DNA of 64,000 bases. It comes from Ulva prolifera (Eukaryota; Chlorophyta; Ulvophyceae; Ulvales; Ulvaceae). A program made the translations under genes and the position numbers. Shown here one piece after another: positions 35,901 through 48,302 of the stretch (positions are counted from its first letter, which is position 1; each line of letters begins with the position of its first letter). The notes beneath the pieces were generated by a model that searched no databases, had not been told where the DNA came from, and saw only the letters and a list, made by a program, of their open reading frames with translations. Location of the stretch: positions 1,893,756 to 1,957,755 of the forward strand of contig JALAAN010000010.1 in assembly GCA_023078555.1 (NCBI GenBank), given 5' to 3'.

Positions 35901-38227
35901 CGCATTTATCACTATAGTGGTGTATCAGCTGGATAACGCGCACAGCGATGTGGACGCAGCCGCGGGCGCCCACGCGTGGCCACTGCGTGTACACAGCTGT
36001 AGCAGGTGGCATGCAAGCACGCGGATGCGCTATGCAGGTGCCGGCAACCTCCCCCCCCCCCCCCCCCCCCCCCCTAAAGCGCGGCGGATGCCTGGCAGGA
36101 TGTTGACAGCGGCATACCGGTGTGGGCCCAGGCACACCATGCATGGTTGCATTCCCTCTGTTCCCCCCACAGCAACAAGTCCACACCGCCTCGTTTGAGT
36201 CTGCAGGCTCATGCATGCGGGTGGCGCCGCTCACCAGCCGCGGCATACCTGCGGGCCCTGGACTCACACCATATCATATGTACATGCATGTACATGCGCA
36301 TAAATCACAGGTCACCTGCGTCGAACGCATCACACGAGGCAGGTGAGTCTGCCATCAGGCAATCCATCAGATTCAAAGTTGCCGTCGGCATCCATGGCAT
36401 CCATTCCACGGCAGCGCCCGTCACGCATGCTACGAGTGTGTGCACGATTGCATGCATGCATGGCTCATCGGCCGCCCTCTGCCCCTTTCGCCTCATCGGG
36501 CGGCCTCTGCATCCTTCGCCTCCCTCCCCTGCCAGCCCCTCACTTGAGTGAGGGCGATATTGGCCGTCCTCTGTGCCCGCTTCGCAGGCTTCAGGTCGCC
36601 TCGTGTGTACTCCATTGCTGCCGCATCCTGGAGCTGCAAGGGTTGCGATAGGGGGTGTTGTCAAGCGGAGTCGCATGATCGCTCCGCCACTTCTGGGATT
36701 GAATGGCCACATGCATGTGCCTGCCCGAGATACGTGTTGACAACGTCACTGGCCATGGCAGCGCTGATCACTGAGGAGACTGCTGGTTTGGCGGTCCAAT
36801 TCTCGGCCTGGAATCCTACAGCTGTGCAAATCGAGGCATTACACAAACAGACATTCGAAGGGCTGAGCGGGACCAGTGTTGGTCTGGGTGGGGAGTGTGG
36901 TGCCGTCGCTACTGTCCAACAGAGGGTCTGCGTGCCGGACAGCTTGCAGGCCCGGTCGTCCGGAGTTTGTTTTGTCCTCTTCAGGAGACAGCGAATTGAA
37001 TTCACATGCCGCTCTGCTTAACTCTTGCTTGAGAAACAGGTTGCCGTTTCAGTGCTACAGCTCATGCACTTGTCACCGGCATCCACCGACACAGGCCGGC
37101 TCTGATTATATAATTATCACTCGTTTAGACGTACGTAAGCTTCCGCTGGTCTGGTGCCTGCGCCTGCGTCTGCTCCTGCGTTGGCAAGGACGGTAATGTG
37201 GATGCTCCCGAGTGCCAATGCCGTCGGCTGAGTGCGCAGGGCTCATGCTGTGCTGTGCTGTGCGCACGTCCTGAGTTGCTACCTGCTTTGCCGCCTTTGC
37301 CGGTGTGGCACATTGAAGCTCCGTTTCCGCACAGGTTCCTCTTGCAGTCGGTCCGGGTGAATTGCAGTCGTAGCACTTGAAAGGTGGTTGAAACACTGCT
37401 TGCTGACATGTCTGGAGACTCTGGACACGTGCCCGCCAGCTCCCGCCAGCTCTGCAGGTGAGCATGCTCACCTGACGATCCCCCCTGGCGCCGGGTCCCC
37501 TAGCCACTGGGGCAGCCATTGCGTGCCATGCAGGCATCTCAGTGCTCAGCATCTGATACCATGCCATGTATGTAGTTACAAAGGACAGAGGCCGGGCAGC
37601 GAGCCGTTGCCAGGAATGCACACGCAAATCCACTCACGCAGTCATGGCACTAGGCCGGGTACGAGCCACAGCTTGGCCATGCATGTATGCATGATTACAA
37701 AGCCATGTCGTGTTGGAAGAAGTTCAGCTGTGATGTGTTACAACGCCGGCGAGGCGGGCAGCACCGCGATATAACAGCGCGTATCGCAACACCTCCACCA
37801 ACAACCCTGCCCAGTGCACCCTGCTGTGGCACCGATGTGATGCGCCAGGGTCCTGAGACAACTGTTTGCCACAGCAGGCAGCACAGCATGACCATGCAAG
37901 CAGCACAGCATGACCCGGCCGTCAGCACAGCACGACCATGCATGCAGCTGGTGCATCTCATGCAACCTCCTACACCCCTGACAGACTGTGGACCTGTGCA
38001 TGCGCAGTCCTGTCCCCATACTGTGCATCTGGCATGGCATGAGGTACGCTCCGACCGTCTGACCGGGCAGCAGCCCTCACAGCTACAACAGGCCGCCCAT
38101 GCGGTGAGGCAGTACAAGCCTCACCCTCCCCCTGTAGCCACCTGGTTCGTCGTGCAGGCTCGGTTGCGGCCTCTGCCCCCCCCACCAATACCTTTACCTC
38201 GCCAGCATCATGATACCTTTCGGCACC
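32918..38227. other. Gene-poor spacer with C24 tract
   Basis: No exon chain was recognised over 5.3 kb. It holds a C24 run at 36051-36074 and weak TTACAAGG-family fragments near 33678, 37268, 37573 and 37735. A 21-bp unit built on CAGCACAGCATGACC repeats about three times at 37874-37945. Confidence 0.45.
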
Positions 38228-39419
38228 CTAGGTGCCGCCCTCATTGCCCTCATCCCCTTCGTCGCCCTCGTCTCCCTCGTCCCCCTCATTCCCCTCGTTG
38301 TTCATGCTGCCGTCGCCGCCCCCGGCAGCTGTGCAGAAGAGGAGCTGCCCGCGATTCCGACAGTGGCCGGTGCCGCCGCTGATGATGCCGCAGCGCGGAC
38401 AGATGGGGAACTGTCTCCTGCACGCAGGCCTGCACCCCACACCACATCTCATGCTGCCGGCTGTGCAGACACACTGACCGTGACGGCAGATGTGAACTAG
38501 CAACGGGCTACAAACAGGGAGGGGGGGGGGGATGCATGGCGCGCTGCTTGAGTATATGCATGTGCTCGTACGTGCATGTGAGCTCAGCCTAGGGCCGCAG
38601 CCATGCATGGCCCCTGGGGTGCTAGCATCATCAGACGTTCCTCACAACATGCACATGCTGCAAAAGGGGCACGACACAGGCAGGCCACGCCATCATCACA
38701 GCGTGTAGCGTGCACGCCATTCTGCAGCACGCACTCTGCTGAGTGGGAGCTCACACAGTCATAGGCGCATGTGCACCCCCACACCACATCATGCCGCCAA
38801 GGTGCCCATGCTGGCATGCTGCGGAGAATCTCCGGCAGCAGAGTCAGTTCTGTAGATCGAATGCAGCCTCGATGGAGGTCATGGGGGTTCAGATGTAGGG
38901 ATGTCCACAGGGTACCACCGTGCTTAGCTCACAACAGCACTCGCTTCCGAACACCGAGACTCACACACGCCCAGGGCACAAATTAACAGCCCCGCCAGGC
39001 GCGCCAAATGCACACTTGCAGGAGGTGCGTCAAGCTGTTGAGGCGGACCCCAGGCTGGTGCAGCCATGCATGAGCCGCCGCAAGTGGCCGGCGGTCAACT
39101 CCGCTGTCGCCCGCTCCTCCGCCGCCCCCGCAATCACCACTCCAGGCACCACGACTCCCTCTGAGCCAAACGCCTCTTCATCAGCTTCTAAGGACCCCAC
39201 CCCGTCGCCTTCGAGGCTGCTGAGCGTATTGCCGGTCCCATGCACAAGGTCGCCGGCACGCATCATGCGGCTGCCGTAGACAGGGTGTGCCGCCGCAACG
39301 CCGCGGGCCAGTGCGGCGGCTGCAGTGAGGGCCACATGCATGAGGAACCGCAGCTGGGCGGCCGCCGATCTGCGTCTGCGGGCAGACGCGGGGGGTGTGC
39401 CTATCGCCTGGGCCGCCAT
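38228..39419 (-). CDS. Secreted CPRC-motif protein, paralogue 2, with short acidic repeat
   Basis: Two exons on the minus strand: 39419-39049 and 38417-38228 (donor GTCCGC, acceptor GTGCAG, phase 2), 186 codons plus stop. The start MAAQAIG is followed by a basic patch and a hydrophobic core (FLMHVALTAAAALARGVAAA) typical of a signal peptide. Exon 1 ends GHLRRLMHGCTSL. Exon 2 reads RQFPICPRC, a nine-residue spacer, HC, and CRNRGQLLFC, then a Gly-rich turn and about seven [DN]-E-G triplets before the stop. The cysteine spacing after CPRC (C-x8-C) equals that of paralogues 1 and 3, and the intron sits at the same place and phase. The donor GTCCGC is weak. It lies about 6 kb from paralogue 1 in the same orientation. 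Confidence 0.6.
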
Positions 39420-42400
39420 GTGGCTAGAGGTGCGCTCGAACCCTGCTCCAGCCGTGCTCATCAAGGGGCGCGTCTCCAGAGCTTGCTGCGGTGGCTATGG
39501 TGTGTCGGCTGTCAGGATGGGGAGCACCGTGAGGGGATCTCGACCGGGTGTACTCGATGTCAACAAACTGTTTCGACAGGCGGACACTTGTGTGGCGTTT
39601 GACAAGTTTGAACTCGTTGAGCGCGTTGAGGGGTGTGCCGGGGCGCAGGGGCACGCTTGGGAGATGTGCACGAGAGGAGCGCGGGCAGAGCCGGGCCGGT
39701 GGCCAGTGAACAAGGCTGCCGTGAACAATTGCTTAAGTGAATTGCTTAATTGCTGAAGTGAACAAGCCTGCCGGTGTCCAGTGAACAAGGCTGCCGTTCA
39801 CCACTGCTGGCCGGGGGGTGCGGAACGTAGTGCTTGTCTCAACGCCCGGGTGGCGTCGCTGAGAGCTTGGTCTTGGTCCGAGAACACCGAGGGTCTGCAC
39901 AGATGGGAGAGGTTGCTCTCTGTATCTCAGGTTTGATGTCAGGTGGCCATGGGCGGGGAGGAGGGGGGGGGGGGGTTGTGTGCGGCATGTGGCGTTGCAC
40001 GGATCGTGCACCTCTCGCTCTCGCTAGATCGCATGATCCTATACCTAACCTGTGGATGTACACGGTCAGCATGTTGTGCCACTGCCAAATACTTATGCTA
40101 CGGTGCATATGATACGGTGCATATGCTACGGTGCATATGCTAAGGTGCTGTGAATGTGTGACTGCATGTGTGGAGGAACAGCCCGAGTGCCCCACATGTG
40201 CACAGCAGGCAGTTCCAATGACCAATGACTCATTGGCAATGAGTGTTGTCGCATGTTGGCTGTGCACAGAAGTGGTCTCTCACACCGAAGCGACCGGCGC
40301 GCAATCGCTTGAGCAGTGCCCCGGGCCCTCTCATTCGACCGCTTCGTAGACAATCTGTGTTGTGTGTGGCCATATGCGGCATAGCGGACAAGTGAGTGGC
40401 GGCATCAAAGCGTGAGACTGCGAAGAGGTCCACCCGGCAATCCTGAATCGGGAGGTCTGCACATATGCATACACATGTGGGAGGTTGTCGCAATCCAGTG
40501 ACAGCCTTCCAGGGGTGGCCTGCTCACTACTGGACTGCCACAGATGTTGCAGGCGCAACCTGGTGCTGCATGGGGGGGAGGGCATGGCGGCATGCATGTG
40601 GCAGCAAGCAGCAGGAATGCGGCATTGTTGGGTGGAGCGTTCTGCGTGCTGACTGAAGCCGATGAATACATGCAACGACCTCAGTACTGAGAAAGACAGG
40701 TGTTGAGGTGACGATGACAGCATACAGCAGGTACACGCGGCTCATATGGCACAGACGGCACATATGACATAACCCATGGTTGTGCAGTGATGGCTGTGCA
40801 CATGGAGACTGCTGTCTCGTTTGCCATGGCCATGGCATTGTAGAATACCTGGTAGGCAGAAGTCTAGAGACTACAGAGACTATAGATCTAGATGTCTAGC
40901 TACAGCTATCGTGGTGCACAGCCATGGTGCTGCTACCCTGCAACCGCCAATGCTTGCCCGAGGCAAGCGCAAAAGATTACATTCAGGAGTTGTACCGCTG
41001 TTTGCGTGCCTGAGAGGGCATGCTCTGTCATCACTGCTGCACCGGAGCCGCGACAAGGTCAAGTTGTGGTGTGCTTCCGAATGTCGTTGCTTGTATTGAC
41101 GTGCGCAGTGAGATGACTGAGCGACCATCCTGACATGTACGGCAATATCTGATGCGTTTTGCTGCATGCCTGCTGTATTGATTGTGTGCTAGTGGCATGA
41201 GGCTGCAGCGTCCTGGCAACACCGGAACTATGGCCTCAACGGTCCACAAATCACCACGCAGCAAGATGCAGTACAGGCTACAGCTCCAGAGTGCGCACAC
41301 CTGTTGTCGGACTTGACGGTGAGTTGTGTGGGACTGGCTGCCTGATGCGGCGAGCTCGTGCCGTGTCAGGGAACGTGGCTGGGTGCGATATCCGATCAGC
41401 TGCAGGCCCCGCTCCGGAAAGAAAGTCTACGACGAAAGCAGGCCTGGGAGGTTGTTGTGTGCGTCAGGAGTGTCGCGGCTAGCTATGTGGATGCGTGTAC
41501 GTCTGGCTGATGTCACGGCGCTGTTGCCGATGGCTGACCGTATCTGAGCGTTCTGACGGAAGCGCTATAGCTCGACGAACTAGCTCATGCAACTGCTTCT
41601 AGCGCTTATAAAGATTTCGTGGTTTCAAAATGCTCCGATGTGCACCTGCGTTCAACGAGGAATGCTCGTCAGTAGCGAGAGGCCGTTCCGATGCATCCTG
41701 CTATCTCGTGTGGAGACTTCCCACGTCCTCCTTCAGTATTCTGCTTAGCAGACAGGTGATCCATGGGCTGTCTCGACGTCAGCTTGGGGGTTTCGAGCGC
41801 TGCCATGCTCCAGTGCTGTAATGCAGCTTGACTTACGAGTGCACTGGCGCACCACGGGCGCTCGAATGGAGCCAGTCTCCGCAGCTGCAATTTCTCAGCA
41901 CAGACATTATCAACATTGTCATTCGACCACCCTGCCCCTGCGTTTCTGCCTGACCTTCACGGCAGACCTGGCAAGCCGTGTCCGTGCGCCTCTGAACACT
42001 CCACGAGAAGCGTTCACGCGGTAACGCACGCTAGATGCACAACAAGCTCCGAATCACGGCTGTCACCATGTAAAAGCAGATTCCCATGCGTCGTGTGAAA
42101 CTTGCAACAGCCCCCGGCCGGAGTTGAGCATCGTATACGGCAACGCTGACCTGGTTCGATTTCCGAGATCAGCGTCGCCCTCCAGAGGCCTCTCGGACGT
42201 GGCTGCCGGAACCGATTACGATCAATTGCGAGCGATCACCAACGTCCTGAGCCAGCCGGGGCCTCTAGGAGCTTCATGCTACCACATTCAACAGACCAAG
42301 CAGGTACCCATTCTCACGCCACCAACAGCATTACATGAGTAAAACTTCATAGGAAAGCAGATGTGGATCGCAACACGAGATGCACCTCACACTTGTCTCA

Positions 42401-42794
42401 ACAGGCCACAGAATCTTGCAACTACGTCTAGCAAACCAAACGCCTAGCGCCGCCAGCCCAACATGCGCATTGAATGTCCGCACCATGGCGCCAGTGCACA
42501 TGTAGCCATTCGCACGCCTGCACAAGCAGAAGCCGCTGCTGCTGCGACGACGGGCCGCCCAGTTTGCGGCCCAGTCAAGCAGGGGTGACCTCTGTATCCG
42601 GCAGACGGGTTCGGCTCGGGTGTGTGAAGTGGGTGAGGGGCGCCCGCTCTACTCGGGGTGCCCGCTTGCAGTCTGCAGGCGCAGTGCATGCGGTGCAGTC
42701 TGCAGGCGCAGTGTAGAAGCCCTCCCCTTGCTGTCCATGCACGCCTGGATCGTACGCGCCTGAGTGTCTTGGGAAGTGTGCAGGTGGGCGCGAG

Positions 42795-43013
42795 AGCGTG
42801 CGCATGATGCGGGCCGGGCCACCAGGGGATGCGGGCCGGGCCGCCAGGGGATGCGGATGCGGGCCGGGCCACCAGGGGATGTGGGCGGGGCCGCCAGGGG
42901 ATGCGGATGCGGGCCGGGCCGCCAGGGGATGTGGGCCGGGCCGCCAGGGGATGCGGATGCGGGCCGGGCCACCAGGGGAGGCAGGCCGGGCCGCCAGGGG
43001 ATGCGGGGGCTCA
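42795..43013. repeat. GC-rich tandem repeat with higher-order 50-bp period
   Basis: A 22-bp unit (GATGCGGGCCGGGCCRCCAG plus GG) occurs in pairs separated by an extra GATGCG hexamer, giving a 22+22+6 pattern repeated about four times. Confidence 0.9.
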
Positions 43014-43318
43014 TGTGAGGCTGGCGTGCCGTCGATCTAGATTGTTCCCACTCGAAGATGCACACCCAGACGGCGGTGCCACCAGCCCCTCCGACTCTGC
43101 TCTTGTAACAAACAGACACGGCGATGAGCGGGGTGGCTGTCAGTGTGGGAGTGTGCATGCATGCCTGCGCCTGCTTTCACTTCCGGCAGTGGCGTAGGTG
43201 TTTTGGTTCCCGGACGTTGTCCCGGCAGCGCCACGGGCGCACCGGCTTGTCTTGTCTCGGTACCTCACGCGTCTGTTGGCCGCGGCCGTGTGGGCTGTGT
43301 CAGGCGTCTGCCGTCGGT

Positions 43319-43427
43319 TGGGCCCACTCAGGGTTTCCTCCAGTCAGGCCCACTCAGGGCTCCTCGGTCAGTCAGGCCCGCTCAGGGCTCCTCGGTCAGT
43401 CAGGCCCACTCAGGGCTCCTCCTGTGC
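43319..43427. repeat. 28-bp tandem repeat, about four copies
   Basis: The unit begins CAGGCCCACTCAGGGCTCCT; the copies differ at single bases. It lies about 300 bases after the 50-bp array. Confidence 0.9.
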
Positions 43428-44063
43428 GCGTGGTGATCAGCTGATAAGATCTAGCTGATCAGAACTGCAGGACATGCATGTGCTCATGCATATGCTCATG
43501 CAGTTGTGATGCAGCTCAGGGTTGGTCCATGCTGCTGTCGGCGTGAATTACATGAATTACTATACTACACCGAGACACCTGAATCCTCCCACTGTATTGT
43601 TACACATGTTAAGCCAGCCAGACCAGCATTACTAGCGAATGCCCGTCGCACAGGGGTTTCCAGGTGGATCACCCCTTTGGCATGGGCATGTGGACCCCCA
43701 GGATATACCTTACACCAGAATCGTTATGTCACCAGATCACAGGAGAACGAATGCCTTCATGGCAGTCACTGTGGGCACTTCACAATTGCGGCACTGCCTG
43801 TCTGGGCTGTCTATGTCAGCACCCGCTGTTCCACGTGATGCTAGCATGCCTGATGCTAGCATGCCTGATACTAGCAAAGCTCAGGCGCAGCCTCGCTACG
43901 TGGCCAGCTGCCGCTCATCCATGCTTCATTCACCTCACCAGGCGGTGCAGACAGACAGACGCTTACAGTTCATCTGACAGGACAGCACTTATCTCACCGA
44001 CACGACACCCATTTCCCAATGCTCATGATATGTACAATAAAGCACATGTTATGTACACACACA

Positions 44064-44150
44064 CGACTGTCTTTATCATGCATGCCATGGTTGTTGCCCG
44101 CGGTGCTACCTGCCTTGCTTGCTTTGTCCTTGTAACACACTCGACTATCT
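44064..44150 (-). mobile_element. TTACAAGG-family element with imperfect 9-bp duplication
   Basis: The core 44086-44140 is the reverse complement of TTACAAGGACAAAGCAAGC followed by GGCAGGTAGCACCGCGG. It is flanked by CGACTGTCT (44064-44072) and CGACTATCT (44142-44150). Confidence 0.55.
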
Positions 44151-44420
44151 CCGCCTCCCCAAGGCTGCTCCGTAGCGCGTGTTCGTGTTCTGTCTGTTGA
44201 TGTCTGCCTGCCTGTGGGAGGGTGCTGACAGGGGGCAATGGGAGGGGGTTCAAACCATTCGATGCGGTTGCGTGCCGTTGGTGGCCTAATAATGTTCATG
44301 GGGGTTTTCAATTCCCAGCAGACTTCTGACATGCTCAGGATGAATGTGCCTACCCAGCACTGTGAAGAAGGGTGGGAGCTACAGCGTGTGTTTCACACCT
44401 GGCGATGCTGTTGCATGGTG

Positions 44421-44504
44421 GCATGTGTGTTACAAGGGCAAAGTCAGAGCAGCAGGCAGCGCCTGAAGCTCTGCACCACAACCCATTGCACCATGCATGT
44501 GTGT
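44421..44504 (+). mobile_element. TTACAAGG-family element with 10-bp duplication
   Basis: The insert 44431-44494 begins TACAAGGGCAAAG and lies between two identical GCATGTGTGT copies at 44421-44430 and 44495-44504. Confidence 0.55.
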
Positions 44505-45834
44505 CTTCAGCAGGTTTTGCAGCAGGTTGCGATCCAGATGTATGCTTCTGGCACCCGCACTCGGCCTGATGCCCTGCATGGTAGATAATTGAAATTCCTG
44601 CTTGCGGCACCGAGCGATGACCGACTTCTGCTTGTGTTCGTCCAGGGACATGCTTGGTTGGCCTGCAAGTATGAGGGCATGTTGTCAGGCGCGAGCAGAG
44701 ATCAGGACTAGCTCCAAACTCGCGGGAGAAAGTCTTCAATCTTGATCATGATGGCAGTGAGCAGCGTGTGACTGGGACTGGAGCAGGCGGATTGCGGGCC
44801 TCTGCAGGACTGCAGACATCTGAAGCTTGGTGGGCCGTCCAAACACATAGATTACGTCTGACTCAAGCGCCCAGAGGCACCACTAAGCACTATGATGACT
44901 ACACCGGACGCTACGCAAGACATCTGGCGAGTAAGCTGTGGCGAGACACCGTCCTGAAGAAAGTGTACTACAACAGAGCCATGCAGCTGAAACAGCCCGG
45001 CGCTGGCATGAGACGAGACAATCTTGCTGCTGATCGCTAATCGAAGTCATGGGCATGGGAATCAGAGCTCTCGATAGTTCCAGAAGTCGGCTGGGTCACG
45101 ACCCGATATCGAAGGGCTTGATCAGCGGTGCGGTCCGCGCGTTGTCGTCCTGACCGTGGTATAGGCAGTGTTAGCACGATGAGGATGCACCAGAATCTGA
45201 TTGTATATAATGGCTGCCTTCATCGGTTAGAAGGTCGGCTGTGCTGCCCTGTTGCTCATCACCCGTTCTGCCGGGCACGGACCAGACGACTGCGCTTGCA
45301 CTGACTCGCAACTGGTGCGCCACAGAAAGCTATCACTTGCACGATGTTCAGGAATCAACATTCGCTGGCGTGATCCTGTCGCAAATATTCGTTATCAGCT
45401 GGAACTGGTTAGCTTTGGGGCCTGTGCACGCGGGCAACGCTCTGCTGTCGATCGGCGTTGCGGTGAGCTGGCAGCCGCTCGGTGAACGCACTGTGTACGA
45501 GATTCTGATAGAGCATGTGTACAGTGCATCGCTGCCCGGAATTATGTGATGCGCCGCTCTTCGTCGACGCAACCATGGCTCTCTATCTCTCTGCCGCTGT
45601 GGAATCGTCCGCAGATCGAACGACAGCCGCGAAGAAGTCGCACAAAGAAGCGAATCTGTGCCATGGTGCCATTGTGCTGACCCGGTTGCTTGCAGCACAT
45701 GCGTGGTCAAGTATAATACTGCGACAGTCAACGGGCCAGCGATCGTTGATCAATGCTTGATCAAGTGGTGCCGGGGGTCCACTACGCTGACGTCTCGAGA
45801 CGATGCTTCCGGCATTGCATGGTGTTTGCATGGT

Positions 45835-45924
45835 CTCATGGTGTATGTTACAAGGACAAAGGCAGCAAGGCGGGCAGCACCGCGAAAGCAGCAAGCAGAC
45901 GCAGCAAACACTCGTGGAGTATCT
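45835..45924 (+). mobile_element. TTACAAGG-family element with imperfect 14-bp duplication
   Basis: The core starts TTACAAGGACAAAGGCAGC and includes GGCAGCACCGCG. The flanks CTCATGGTGTATGT (45835-45848) and CTCGTGGAGTATCT (45911-45924) agree at 11 of 14 bases. Confidence 0.5.
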
Positions 45925-46524
45925 GTCCGGCTGGAATCACAAACTGCAGTGTCGCGCTCGCTTTGTGATTTGCGAGTCATGCAACAGCGGGGCCTGCGGC
46001 AGGAGACAGTTTGCAATGGAGGCCGCAGTTCCCGGCTGGCCAGCCAGTAGATAGTTGTGTGTGGTCCAGCCTTGCCGAGGAGTGCGCCTGTGTCGTGACA
46101 ATGCAGCAATGTTGGACTGTATTGTATCACTGTTGACTGGTCGTAGCACCATGCATCAGTCACAGTATCAGTCACAGAATCAAGTGTACATGTGCACGTA
46201 GTAATTGAGATACTAACTGAGACGATCACATGGTTATAATTGAGAGGTCTCCACATCCACAGGGGCCCGGTCTCCACGGAACTCAGTATACGGAGTGTAG
46301 TGTCCACACATCACAGTACGCAGAGCATGCTGAGCTCAGCGCACAGCAGGCACTCCTGCTTGCCAAGTGCACTTCACTGTTTGCTTTCCAGCCTAGGTTG
46401 AAAAGCCTGGTGGCTGCTTCAGAGATTGCAGCTCCCCGTGCCTCACCCGTGTGAGTTCTTGTCACATGATTCATATGCTACAGCAGCAGCCACAGCAGTG
46501 TTGCCACCCACGCCACCAATCACG

Positions 46525-46589
46525 CACACATACGCTGCCCCTCCGGCTTTGGCCCGTCCGGCTTTGGCCTTGTAACACACATACACTGC
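46525..46589 (-). mobile_element. Very short TTACAAGG-family element with 14-bp duplication
   Basis: The 37-bp insert 46539-46575 (minus strand TTACAAGGCCAAAGCCGG and on) lies between CACACATACGCTGC (46525-46538) and CACACATACACTGC (46576-46589), which match at 13 of 14 bases. Confidence 0.55.
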
Positions 46590-46712
46590 GCACAGCGATC
46601 CTTCTGCTGTGTTTTTCTGCACCCGTTCACCCTGCTGTAACCACTCGCTGCGCACAGCGATCCTTCTGCTGTGTTTTTCTGCACCCATTCACCCTGCTGT
46701 AACCACTCGCTG
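46589..46712. repeat. 62-bp tandem duplication
   Basis: Two nearly identical units starting CGCACAGCGATCCTTCTGCT lie at 46589-46650 and 46651-46712. It abuts the previous element and ends about 130 bases before the next gene, so it may sit in that promoter. A related fragment (TTCTCCCGTTCACTC) is at about 49650. Confidence 0.8.
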
Positions 46713-46838
46713 TGCACAGGCACCGCCGCCATCCCAACACCCTGCAGCTGACAGTGGAGCAAGCACTGCCGGCCCCCAGGCCCTCGCGCTGCTGCAAACC
46801 GCTGCGTACGTGCTCTCGAGTGCTGACTCGCCGGAGCG

Positions 46839-48302
46839 ATGGCTGATGAGCCAGCAGGCAGCGGCAGCCCCAGTGCCGCCTCCTCTGCTGGGGAGCCCCT
46901 GCTCCCACCAGACAACGGCACCAGCGACAGCCCCGCTGAGGACGTGGTGCCGCTGACGCCACTCCAACTCCCAGAGCATCAGTTCCACGCCCCGGGGCGC
47001 GATAGCGCCGCCGAGGACGACTTGGCAGAGGTCGGCGGCGCAGCCTACATCTCCTCGGGGGATCATGAGATCGAGCACGGTGGTGCACATGGTGGTGGCT
47101 GGGGAGGCGTCGCTGAGCACCGCGAGCCCGGCAGTCTCTCGGCAGCCGTTGGGGTGCATGATGGCTCTCCTGGGGTCTCGGCGGAGGCGGCTGGCGGCTG
47201 CGGCGGCAGCATGCATGACACCGCCGTCCACATGCCGCTCTACGGCAGCCTCCACTCCCCAGGGTCCACACACAGTGGGCCATACCAAAGCCGTGGGATC
47301 GATGCAGCGGCGGCGGGCGGACAGGGCGACATGCTGCAGAGGCATATGCATGGTGCACATGCATGCGGCCCGCGTGAGGGTGCCGCCGCGGCCGATGGTG
47401 GCGCTGAGTACGGGCCGGCCACTGCGTTGCTGGCACAGCGCGTGAGCTTCTACCGGCAAGCGTGGCGGTACTATGGGGAGCACCTCGGCATCAAAGAGCT
47501 GCATCCCTGGGCCACCCTCGTGGTGCTGCTGGCCGGGATGGCCGGGCTCGCGGGCCTCAGCAACACGTACGGCGGCCGCGGCGGCCGCGGGGCCGGGGCC
47601 CGCGTGCAGGTCGCCGCGTGCTGCTGCGCTGCGTGCTGCGTGCTGACCGCGCTGTACTTCAGGATGGCGAAGCTGCAGCTAGCGAACCGCGACTTTGCAG
47701 TACAGTGTGCGAACGCGAGCGTGGTGGCGCTGCAGCAGACCATGCATGAGATGCATCGGCTCGGAGCCGCCCGCCGCGCCGGCGGGCGTCTTGGGCCTGC
47801 CGATCTCGTCCGGGGGCAGTGGCGTGACAAGAATCCGCCTCGGTCGCAGTGCGGCAGCGCTGATGGGGATCACCCTCATGCTTGTACCGGTGAAGATGAG
47901 AAAGAGGCTCCATTGTCGTCACAGGGCGCCGACTCAGCCACGGCAGCGGCTGCGTATGGCCGCAGTGCTCCGCGCATGCATGGCTCGCATGCATACGTGC
48001 GAGGCGATGGCATTGCTGATGGCGGGCACATGCATGCGCACCACGATGCGATCTGGGCTGGGTTTGTGGGGAAGCTGCGGCGCAGCATGCGGGCCGGAGC
48101 GGCGGAGCACCCGGTCGCGCTGCAGGCGCTGTTCAACTGGCTGGGGGCGGTGGTGTGCGTCGGGGGCATCTTCGGTGCGGCGCTGCCTGTGGATGTCGGC
48201 GCCTTTGGCCATGACCTGCCAGTCGTGAGCTTTGCGGGGGCTGTGGTGGTTGTCGGTGCGGCGTGGGCGGCGGTGAACGGCGGGGGATGGCAATCAGGTT
48301 AG
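46839..48302 (+). CDS. Unrecognised multi-pass membrane protein, intronless
   Basis: A 487-codon open frame. Residues 1-205 are hydrophilic and rich in Gly, Ala, Ser and His (a likely cytosolic or lumenal domain, starting MADEPAGSGSPS). A YRQAWRYYGEHLG segment precedes membrane helices at about 223-243 (WATLVVLLAGMAGLAGL) and 258-277 (VAACCCAACCVLTALYF). A second hydrophilic loop follows with many His and acidic residues. A final hairpin of helices (FNWLGAVVCVGGIFGAALP and VVSFAGAVVVVGAAWAAV) ends near the C-terminus. Codon use is strongly GC-biased throughout, like the recognised exons, which argues that it is real. No family is recognised. A cluster of Cys lines the second helix. Whether an upstream exon exists is unknown. 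Confidence 0.6.
   Translation: MADEPAGSGSPSAASSAGEPLLPPDNGTSDSPAEDVVPLTPLQLPEHQFHAPGRDSAAEDDLAEVGGAAYISSGDHEIEHGGAHGGGWGGVAEHREPGSLSAAVGVHDGSPGVSAEAAGGCGGSMHDTAVHMPLYGSLHSPGSTHSGPYQSRGIDAAAAGGQGDMLQRHMHGAHACGPREGAAAADGGAEYGPATALLAQRVSFYRQAWRYYGEHLGIKELHPWATLVVLLAGMAGLAGLSNTYGGRGGRGAGARVQVAACCCAACCVLTALYFRMAKLQLANRDFAVQCANASVVALQQTMHEMHRLGAARRAGGRLGPADLVRGQWRDKNPPRSQCGSADGDHPHACTGEDEKEAPLSSQGADSATAAAAYGRSAPRMHGSHAYVRGDGIADGGHMHAHHDAIWAGFVGKLRRSMRAGAAEHPVALQALFNWLGAVVCVGGIFGAALPVDVGAFGHDLPVVSFAGAVVVVGAAWAAVNGGGWQSG

Larger units (their letters stand above)
39420..46838. other. Gene-poor, repeat-rich spacer
   Basis: Over 7 kb I recognise no gene. It contains tandem repeats at about 40089-40146, 42795-43013, 43319-43427 and 46589-46712, a G13 run at 39963-39975, and four TTACAAGG-family elements with flanking duplications (44064-44150, 44421-44504, 45835-45924 and 46525-46589). 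A frame at 44870-45040 (around GRYARHLASKLWRDTVLKK) could be a terminal exon but is unsupported. Confidence 0.45.

Noticed and set aside
38584-38817. Cys-rich minus frame upstream of the CPRC exon of paralogue 2
   Set aside because: Considered as exon 1, but it lacks a signal peptide and a phase-2 donor. The frame at 39049-39419 has both.
44870-45040. Possible exon around GRYARHLASKLWRDTVLKK
   Set aside because: Protein-like over about 50 residues, but no family, no convincing acceptor and no partner exon.
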